This document shows positions 1 to 5,651 of a DNA stretch of 10,176 nucleotides, in pieces (within the stretch, counting starts at the first letter, position 1; each line of letters opens with the position of its first letter). This DNA comes from Bacteroidales bacterium Bact_07. GTDB lineage: Bacteria; Bacteroidota; Bacteroidia; Bacteroidales; Tenuifilaceae. Position numbers and translations under genes: made by a program. The notes beneath the pieces are model-generated. The model saw nothing but the letters and a program-made list of their open reading frames with translations. It had not been told where the DNA came from and did not search any database. The stretch covers positions 1 through 10,176 of the forward strand of contig LUYY01000226.1 of NCBI GenBank assembly GCA_001603415.1. The letters are read 5' to 3'.

Positions 1-50
1 AGCAGATTTTGGTTCTGTTAGTCTAGGTTCGAATCCTGGTAGGTCAACCA
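1..50 (+). tRNA. tRNA-Gln(UUG), 3' part only (5' end outside window)
   Basis: The visible part folds as the anticodon arm, variable loop, T arm and acceptor 3' strand of a tRNA. The anticodon stem is 2-6 paired with 14-18 (one G-T pair). The 7-base loop TTTTGGT puts U33 at position 8 and the anticodon TTG at 9-11, which reads Gln CAA codons. The T stem is 23-27/35-39 around the loop TTCGAAT (28-34). Positions 40-46 (TAGGTCA) are the 3' acceptor strand, 47 is discriminator A, and CCA is encoded at 48-50. The D arm and the 5' acceptor strand, predicted to be TGACCTA, lie upstream of the window. The variable region is short (4 nt), as seen in some tRNAs. Confidence 0.92.
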
Positions 51-76
51 AAAGCCCCTGAAAAAGGGGCTTTTTT
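51..76 (+). terminator. Intrinsic terminator of the tRNA-Gln gene
   Basis: An 8-bp perfect stem, AAAGCCCC (51-58) with GGGGCTTT (66-73), closes a 7-base loop and runs into six T residues (71-76). It starts directly after the CCA end of the tRNA. Read on the - strand, the same hairpin is followed by only four T residues, so it may also weakly stop transcription arriving from the MBOAT gene, whose stop codon lies 5 bp away at 81-83. Confidence 0.88.
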
Positions 77-80
77 CATT

Positions 81-1610
81 TTAAAACCTGAAGTAAATAA
101 AGGGCTTTAGCTCCATGGTTTGAAATTGAATAAGAATAACTATTACTATCAAGGTTGCTAAAAGTTTTACCGGTATGGGCATCGATATAAACCTACCACG
201 AATGAATTCCTTAGTACTAAAAGGTAAAAGATGAACCATATAGCCCAGCGCCAGCATTAAAAAAATATCGCTGTAAGCTTTGATGATATTGGGAACAGTG
301 ACGAAGCTAAAGTCCATAAAGATTTGATGCAGCATAGCTATTGCCGAAGTAAAATCGGTTGCCCTGAAAAATATCCACGACAAGCAAACCACATTAAAGG
401 TGACTATCCCATAAACCAATCGGGTTGAACGTCTCTCGCTACTTAGTTTTATGAGCTTTAAGTTTGATAGCAATTTTTCAAATGCTAGTCCAATCCCATG
501 AATACCGCCCCATACAACGAATTTAAGGTGCGCACCATGCCATAAACCGCCAAGTAACATGGTTACCATAAGGTTAAGGTATGTTCTTAGCTTTCCTTTG
601 CGGTTACCACCTAAAGGGATGTAAAGGTAATCCCTAAGCCACGTTGAGAGCGATATGTGCCAACGATGCCAAAAATCGGTTAAGCTGGTTGCCCTGTAAG
701 GGGAATTGAAGTTGATTGGCAACTTAAAACCAAGTAAGAGTGCAAGCCCTATAGCAATATCGGTGTAACCCGAAAAATCGCAATATATCTGCATGGCATA
801 GCCATAGGTGGCCATCAGGTTCTCAAAACCAGTATAGCTTAATGGATTATCGAAAACACGATCGACAAAGTTAACCGACAGGTAATCGGAAATAACCATT
901 TTCTTAACCAGTCCGGCAAGTATCAGAAAGAGCGCATGGCCAAACTCGCTGTAGCTCAACTCAAATTTACGGTACAGCTGTGGAATAAACTCGGCCGCAC
1001 GAACAATAGGCCCAGCCACCAGCTGTGGAAAAAACGAAACGTAAAAGGCAAAATCAACAATATTGCGAACGGGCGCTACTTTGCCCCTGTAAACATCAAC
1101 TGTGTAGCTTATGGTTTGAAAGGTGTAGAACGAGATGCCTACGGGCAAAACTATGGAAGCAGTATCGAAACTGGTGTTTAGTAATGCATTACCCCACAAG
1201 GCCAGATGATTAACTACGGTAAGGTTTAAGCCGAAAACATTGTTGATAATATCAACAAAAAAATAAGCATACTTAAAGTAAGATAGAACCGACAGGTTCA
1301 CAAAAACACTTAAAGCAACCAGCAACTTTCGGGTTAACCTGCTTTTCGACTTGAAAATCAAAAGCCCAATTGAGTAATCCACTAATGTAGAAAATAGCAG
1401 TAGCGAGAAAAACAATCCGCTCGACTTAAAGTAAAAGAACAGACTAAAAATTAGCAAGTAAGCGCTTCGTATAATTGGACGATTGTAAACAAACGTATAG
1501 CCCACCAGCAAAACCCCGAAGAAAACCCAAAACGACAGCTGGGTAAACATCAGGGCATCGCCCTCGGTGTAATGAAGAAAGTCTAGAATGATATCCTTCA
1601 AATTGTTCAT
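81..1610 (-). CDS. MBOAT-family membrane O-acyltransferase (AlgI-like)
   Basis: The 509-residue polytopic membrane protein belongs to the MBOAT/AlgI family. Members of this group pass acyl (usually acetyl) groups across the membrane for transfer to extracytoplasmic glycans such as alginate, peptidoglycan or cellulose. Visible signatures are PVGISFYTFQ (156-165), the Pro-Gln-Leu...GPI segment (195-202), QIYCDFSGYTDIA (274-286), DFWHRWHISLSTWLRDY (312-328) and GGLWHGA (354-360). His358 in the last motif is the usual invariant, candidate catalytic histidine; His315 and His318 are also conserved. Many hydrophobic segments span the chain, and the length is typical. I kept the first ATG because a short hydrophilic N-terminal stretch before the first membrane segment is common in Bacteroidota homologues; Met21 is an alternative start. 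It is the last gene of an operon, 9 nt after an SGNH hydrolase gene. The glycan substrate cannot be read from the sequence. Confidence 0.93.
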   Translation of the reverse strand: MNNLKDIILDFLHYTEGDALMFTQLSFWVFFGVLLVGYTFVYNRPIIRSAYLLIFSLFFYFKSSGLFFSLLLFSTLVDYSIGLLIFKSKSRLTRKLLVALSVFVNLSVLSYFKYAYFFVDIINNVFGLNLTVVNHLALWGNALLNTSFDTASIVLPVGISFYTFQTISYTVDVYRGKVAPVRNIVDFAFYVSFFPQLVAGPIVRAAEFIPQLYRKFELSYSEFGHALFLILAGLVKKMVISDYLSVNFVDRVFDNPLSYTGFENLMATYGYAMQIYCDFSGYTDIAIGLALLLGFKLPINFNSPYRATSLTDFWHRWHISLSTWLRDYLYIPLGGNRKGKLRTYLNLMVTMLLGGLWHGAHLKFVVWGGIHGIGLAFEKLLSNLKLIKLSSERRSTRLVYGIVTFNVVCLSWIFFRATDFTSAIAMLHQIFMDFSFVTVPNIIKAYSDIFLMLALGYMVHLLPFSTKEFIRGRFISMPIPVKLLATLIVIVILIQFQTMELKPFIYFRF

Positions 1611-1619
1611 GCCTATTAT

Positions 1620-2807
1620 CTACTCAATAAAACCTGAATTGCATAACGCATGGTAAAACAACTCGCCCTGAAGGCGATATCCGTTTGGTGAAAGATGAAC
1701 ACCATCGAGCGATGCAAGGCCTTGCTTAATCCACTTCCTGATGCTTCCCCCTCCGCCCATTAAACCATAAAAATCCCATACTGGTGTTTGATGACTATTT
1801 GCAACTTCGGAAATTATATTGGCCGCCAGCTGTAAATTTGGGTTTATAGCTTTGCGGTTCAATAGGTGATCGTTGGGTGTGGTAAACATTACCAACGAAT
1901 TTGGCAGAGCAAGACCTAATTTACCCATCAAACTCGCTAAATCATTCGAAAAGTTCAAACCATCGAAACCATTTGAGTAAGCATCGTTAGTGCCAAGCGA
2001 AACTATTACAAGATCGGGATTAAATGAATACAAATTTGAGGTTAATTGCCTTGCAAGCGTATAACCATGAAACGTAGCACCATTTAAGCCTGCCGAACTT
2101 ACTATGAATTGTGCATTACTATTCCAAAGGTTTAACCCATAAACGGTAATCTCAGAACCAATCTTCAACAAAAAACCTACAGCAACACTATCGGCATCGG
2201 CATCGAGCTCAAACTCAATAGTGTGTTCATTTAAAATCGATTTTGAGCATTTTGGTTCAATTAAGACAGGGAGTGCATCGGGTGAATTGGATTTAAAATA
2301 AATGGCTACACGGTTTACCGATGTATTAAAGTTGGCATTGGGTTTTAGGGCAAATGATAGGGTTGCCTGGCTATCGGATGTTTTTACGTATGCACCAAAA
2401 ACTCCAGCATCGATTGGGTTTGGGGCTCCATTTACCTTTTGAAACTCCCATTTCCCCGTATGGTACGAAGTGTATTCAACAGGGTTGTTTGTCCCCATAA
2501 CTGAGTAAGGGAAAACCAAACCTGGCGAAACATAATCGGTACGAAACCTTTGAGCCAGGAGGGCTTTAAGAGTTTTAGAAAAAATGCCTGCCTGCACATG
2601 TGAATCGCCAATGTGAATGATTTTTAAAGGCTTATTGGAGAGAGCAAAAATTTTTCTTCCCTGTAAGTTTTTAATGGTATTATCGGAATGGTTGAACAAT
2701 AAAACCTCGGGCGATTTTACAGGAACAAGTATGTTAACGCGATTGGGCAATAGTACCAAGGCAAAAAGCAGGGCTAAAATGGCAATATGTAAAAGCCGAT
2801 TACTCAT
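1620..2807 (-). CDS. Membrane-anchored SGNH/GDSL-type hydrolase or O-acyltransferase partner (second of two)
   Basis: The 395-residue protein has an N-terminal hydrophobic segment (about 4-21) that should act as signal anchor or uncleaved signal peptide, placing the rest in the periplasm. The SGNH blocks are clear: GDSH at 67-70 (nucleophile Ser69), a glycine block around SAGLNGA (238-244), GTND at 272-275 (oxyanion Asn274), and DGVHLSPNGY at 368-377 (Asp368 and His371). The full triad is present, so it should be catalytically active. About 165 residues separate block I from the glycine block, far more than in a simple GDSL esterase, and this stretch looks beta-rich, suggesting an inserted glycan-binding-like module. 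WDFYGLMGGGGSIRKW (344-359) precedes the catalytic Asp/His block and is echoed in the neighbouring gene. Its ATG overlaps the stop of that upstream gene (ATGAGTAA), implying translational coupling. It likely adds or removes acetyl groups on a surface glycan together with the MBOAT protein; the direction is unknown. Confidence 0.88.
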   Translation of the reverse strand: MSNRLLHIAILALLFALVLLPNRVNILVPVKSPEVLLFNHSDNTIKNLQGRKIFALSNKPLKIIHIGDSHVQAGIFSKTLKALLAQRFRTDYVSPGLVFPYSVMGTNNPVEYTSYHTGKWEFQKVNGAPNPIDAGVFGAYVKTSDSQATLSFALKPNANFNTSVNRVAIYFKSNSPDALPVLIEPKCSKSILNEHTIEFELDADADSVAVGFLLKIGSEITVYGLNLWNSNAQFIVSSAGLNGATFHGYTLARQLTSNLYSFNPDLVIVSLGTNDAYSNGFDGLNFSNDLASLMGKLGLALPNSLVMFTTPNDHLLNRKAINPNLQLAANIISEVANSHQTPVWDFYGLMGGGGSIRKWIKQGLASLDGVHLSPNGYRLQGELFYHALCNSGFIE

Positions 2808-4293
2808 TTATGACAGAATCGTTTGGCGTTGATTGATGATCAATGTTAGCCATTCCCAAATTATCGACAGCCATTAATAAGGCGTTAGCCAGTTTTTGGC
2901 CAAAGCGTTTAGCCCCATAATTCGTAAAGTGCGTATAATCCTTGGTTGCGAGTGGAGGGGTTGAGTTAACCCAGTTGATAATTGAACCTCTCCCGCCCAT
3001 AACGGTATATCCATCCCAAAAAGCAACGCCATTGTTCATGGCAGCTTGCTTTTGAGCCTGTAACACCTTTTCAACACTTGGGTTTGACTGTAACTCTCCG
3101 TTGGAACGAGCGGCCATATCGGTTACGCCAACAATTAAAATATCGGTAAGTGGCGAGAAACGGCGTATTGCATTAATCTGCTGCTCCATGAGCTTTTCAT
3201 AGTAGGCATAGCTCGACAGATTTGATGGAACCACATTAATTCCATACTGAAGAATAACAAGTCGAACGTTTAACATTCTGAAAATTTCCGAGGCAACCTG
3301 CGAATCGAACCGGGTAAAGAAGTTGCCCGATGTTCCCCGTAATGCAATATTGCTAACACTTACCCCACTAGCCGATTCGGCAAGTAATCCGTAGAGCTTA
3401 AGGGAAGAAGGATTCTGAAACAAAATCGATATTTTCTCGAAACGATCAGGTAAGTTAACAGAAATCAAACTGACATTGCCACCTGCTTCAACTTTTTTTT
3501 GGTATCCTTCTACTCCATCAGCAAGAATCTTAAGAGAATAGGATGAATCAGCACCACCCACAATAATTCTCAGGATTTTAAAGTTCTCCTCTGGCGCAAC
3601 CCTTATGGAAATAACCTCACGAAGTAACTTTGAAGGTGAAATTTCAGCAATAGAACCTAACACACAATCGGCTTTTTGTGCAGGCATTGCATTAACTATT
3701 GAGCTTACCTTTATATGCTCTGAAAGGGCTACCCTAAAGCCAGATGGTAAGTACTCGGTATTCCAAAGCGGTACAAGGCCAAGTCCATGACCCCTGAATT
3801 TATCCTGAAAAGCAACTCTTACCTGCTTAGTAATTCTATCGCCCTCAATCTGTGAATCGCCATAATGCAGAACACGAACAATGGCATTTTGATCGTCAAG
3901 ATTACTTAGTGCGCCAACAAACGAACCCATTGAATTTATGCCGGTTGGCATTTCAATGGGTAATGTGTTGATTTCGACAGGGCTTTTTGGAGTAGGTTTT
4001 GGTACTTCAATCTTTTCTTTTTCTAGGGGCTCAACTGCCATAAAAACTGAATCGGCATTCACCGGTAAGGCGTTTAAAAATGTTTCAGTTTGTTTATCGG
4101 CAGTGGATTGAATGGAGTCGGCCCTATTGAATACCTGCCTTGTTTCACTTTTGGCAAGTAACTCCAAAGGTTTTGGAATGCGGATCAAAATTTCATCTAC
4201 CCTAAAGGTACCATCGGGCACAATTATGGATAGGAGTATGTAAAGCAAAGCAACCAGTACAAGGAAAATCAATGTATGATAGGGCTTGTTCAT
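2800..4293 (-). CDS. Membrane-anchored SGNH/GDSL-type hydrolase or O-acyltransferase partner (first of two)
   Basis: The 497-residue protein opens the operon. A hydrophobic anchor (about 8-25) is followed by a low-complexity, charged and proline-containing linker (about 40-118) that may hold the enzyme away from the membrane. The SGNH core then shows HYGDSQIEGDR (143-153, nucleophile Ser147), a glycine block near RGTSGNF (319-325), QYGIN (349-353, oxyanion Asn353) and DYTHFTNYG (452-460, Asp452 and His455). Block III is GIN rather than GxND, but the oxyanion Asn and the Ser-Asp-His triad are intact. As in the downstream protein, a beta-rich insert of about 165 residues lies between block I and the glycine block, and WDGYTVMGGRGSIINW (426-441) precedes the final block. 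The two proteins therefore look like diverged tandem paralogues. Family assignment is firm; function in glycan O-acetylation is inferred from the MBOAT neighbour. Confidence 0.87.
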   Translation of the reverse strand: MNKPYHTLIFLVLVALLYILLSIIVPDGTFRVDEILIRIPKPLELLAKSETRQVFNRADSIQSTADKQTETFLNALPVNADSVFMAVEPLEKEKIEVPKPTPKSPVEINTLPIEMPTGINSMGSFVGALSNLDDQNAIVRVLHYGDSQIEGDRITKQVRVAFQDKFRGHGLGLVPLWNTEYLPSGFRVALSEHIKVSSIVNAMPAQKADCVLGSIAEISPSKLLREVISIRVAPEENFKILRIIVGGADSSYSLKILADGVEGYQKKVEAGGNVSLISVNLPDRFEKISILFQNPSSLKLYGLLAESASGVSVSNIALRGTSGNFFTRFDSQVASEIFRMLNVRLVILQYGINVVPSNLSSYAYYEKLMEQQINAIRRFSPLTDILIVGVTDMAARSNGELQSNPSVEKVLQAQKQAAMNNGVAFWDGYTVMGGRGSIINWVNSTPPLATKDYTHFTNYGAKRFGQKLANALLMAVDNLGMANIDHQSTPNDSVINE

Positions 4294-4317
4294 GAAAATG
4301 TTATTGTTGTTCGATTT

Positions 4318-4325
4318 TAAAAGTA
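4318..4325 (-). promoter_or_regulatory. Possible -7 box for the SGNH-SGNH-MBOAT operon
   Basis: Read on the - strand this is TACTTTTA, one mismatch from the Bacteroidota -7 consensus TAnnTTTG, about 24 bp before the ATG at 4293. I see no convincing TTTG -33 element at the right distance, so this is a weak candidate. The 4294-4424 region must hold the promoters of both divergent units. Confidence 0.25.
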
Positions 4326-4376
4326 ATTGTTTTTGATAAATGCTGTATATTTAATAGGCAAGAAATGCAATACAAT

Positions 4377-4408
4377 TTTGTATTTTGATTTGATATTTAG
4401 TATCTTAC
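4377..4408 (+). promoter_or_regulatory. Possible promoter of the ArsC-like/CAP/fumarase run
   Basis: TTTG at 4377-4380 is followed after 20 bp by TATCTTAC (4401-4408). This resembles the Bacteroidota -33/-7 pair TTTG...TAnnTTTG, but the -7 box matches only four of its six fixed positions. It would give a very short leader before the ATG at 4425. The region is AT-rich with several overlapping TTTG words, so the exact site is uncertain. Confidence 0.3.
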
Positions 4409-4424
4409 GTGTTACTTTATAACC

Positions 4425-4766
4425 ATGGTAAAGATCCTACACAATCCACGATGCGCAACTAGCCGAAAGGGTTTAGAGTACCTTAGGTCAAAAACAACCG
4501 ATTTTGAGCTAATCAACTATTTGGCTACGGGTTTAACCCGGGATATATTAAAAGAGATACTCCTAAAATCGAACCTTAAACCCGCTGAGTTAGTTAGGAC
4601 ACAGGAAGAGTACTACAAGAAATTCCTGAAAAACAAGAACTTTAACGAAGACGAGTGGATTGAGATATTAACCCAAAATCCCAGGTTACTGAAACGTCCC
4701 ATTGTAATTGGAAAGTATAAAGCAGCAATAGGCATTCCAGCCGAAAATATTGATAACGTCTTGTAA
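4425..4766 (+). CDS. ArsC/Spx-family thioredoxin-fold protein (arsenate reductase-like)
   Basis: The 113-residue protein aligns along its length with the glutaredoxin-coupled ArsC/YffB family. The N-terminal HNPRCATSRK (6-15) carries the single catalytic-type Cys10. LVRTQEEYY (57-64) contains Arg58, matching the first arsenate-binding arginine, and LLKRPIVI (88-95) contains Arg91, matching the second. The third, usually found in a C-terminal 'IGRPPE' motif, is replaced here by IGIPAE (102-107), with Ile104 at the arginine position. True arsenate reduction is therefore uncertain, and a general thiol-redox or reductase role like that of many chromosomal ArsC-like proteins is equally possible. 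No arsenic gene (arsR, arsB, acr3) is nearby. It starts a three-gene + strand run, 13 nt ahead of the CAP-domain gene. Confidence 0.85.
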   Translation: MVKILHNPRCATSRKGLEYLRSKTTDFELINYLATGLTRDILKEILLKSNLKPAELVRTQEEYYKKFLKNKNFNEDEWIEILTQNPRLLKRPIVIGKYKAAIGIPAENIDNVL

Positions 4767-4779
4767 ATTGTCATGACCC

Positions 4780-5631
4780 ATGAAAATAAAAACATTTGGC
4801 ATAGCTGCATTGACAATAATTATTTTCTCCGCTACTGCATTTGCACAAAATGCCGATTTGGTTAGCATGGAGAATGAAATCCTTAAATTGATAAATGAGC
4901 ATAGGAAATCAATTGGGAAATCGGAATTGGTGTTCAACGATTACGCCCGAAAGGAAGCCTACGTTCATTCGCAGAACATGGCTTCGGGTAAGGTTCCATT
5001 CAGCCATAAAGGATTTGATGAGCGATTTAATCGCCTTAGCGGATTTTTGGAAATTACAACAGGTGCCGAGAACATAGCAAACGGTCCGCTCAATGCCAAA
5101 CATATTGTAAGCGGTTGGCTAGCTAGCCCTCCACATAAGAAAAATATTGAAGACGATTTTAACCTTACCGGCATTGGCATAACTAAAGCGCCCAATGGTA
5201 CTTACTTTTATACACAAATATTTTTAAAAAGCGCCGAAAAGCCAAAGGTTGTTCCCAGGGAATACGAAGCCGAACTGTTACAGCTTATCAACAATCACCG
5301 TAAAGGTTTAGGGTTGCCAGCCATTAAAAACGATGAAGGAGTTCATGCCGAAGCGCTTAGTTACTCGCAGCAAATGGCTGCAGGAAAGGTTCCTATAGGC
5401 CCGCCAAGTTTCGACAATCCTATTAAAACATTACTCCGCCGATACAAAGCCTCGAAAATGGTTGAACTAATTGGTTACGATTACCTTAAGCCCAAAGACC
5501 TCTTTGATGCTTGGATGAGCAGTACAAGCCAGCGCGATATTATTGAAGGTAATTTTAACTTGACCGGAATTGGTGTATTTCAGTCGGTAAACGGTAAAGT
5601 ATTTGTAACTCAAGTATTTCTACTCCAGTAA
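4780..5631 (+). CDS. Exported protein with two CAP/SCP domains
   Basis: The 283-residue protein begins with a clear signal peptide: MKIK, a hydrophobic core, and a likely cleavage after AFA at residue 22. Two CAP (SCP/PR1-like) repeats follow, about 28-150 and 161-283. Each opens with an alpha-helical ENEILKLINEHRK/EAELLQLINNHRK segment and ends with FNLTGIG and a beta strand (YFYTQIFL, VFVTQVFL). Domain 1 has the usual CAP cavity residues: His76 in FSHKGF, Glu97 in GAENIA and His119 in SPPHKKNI. In domain 2 only Glu229 (VELIG) seems kept, while the two histidine positions are replaced (the GPPSFDNP stretch, and Gln251 in STSQRDII). CAP-domain functions in bacteria are poorly defined, so none is claimed. 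It has no lipobox and no recognisable T9SS sorting domain. It lies 13 nt after the ArsC-like gene and 20 nt before the fumarase. Confidence 0.9.
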   Translation: MKIKTFGIAALTIIIFSATAFAQNADLVSMENEILKLINEHRKSIGKSELVFNDYARKEAYVHSQNMASGKVPFSHKGFDERFNRLSGFLEITTGAENIANGPLNAKHIVSGWLASPPHKKNIEDDFNLTGIGITKAPNGTYFYTQIFLKSAEKPKVVPREYEAELLQLINNHRKGLGLPAIKNDEGVHAEALSYSQQMAAGKVPIGPPSFDNPIKTLLRRYKASKMVELIGYDYLKPKDLFDAWMSSTSQRDIIEGNFNLTGIGVFQSVNGKVFVTQVFLLQ

Positions 5632-5651
5632 TTAACCTAAAATTGAAAACC

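Noticed and set aside
1..83. The tRNA-Gln 3' end as an attachment site for an integrated element carrying the SGNH-MBOAT operon.
   Set aside because: No integrase is present and I saw no second copy of the tRNA 3' sequence in the window; a tRNA next to an operon is not evidence of integration by itself.
5643..5651. TTG at 5643 as the fumarase start.
   Set aside because: The in-frame ATG at 5652 gives residue-for-residue N-terminal alignment with E. coli FumA, and the three extra residues have no support.
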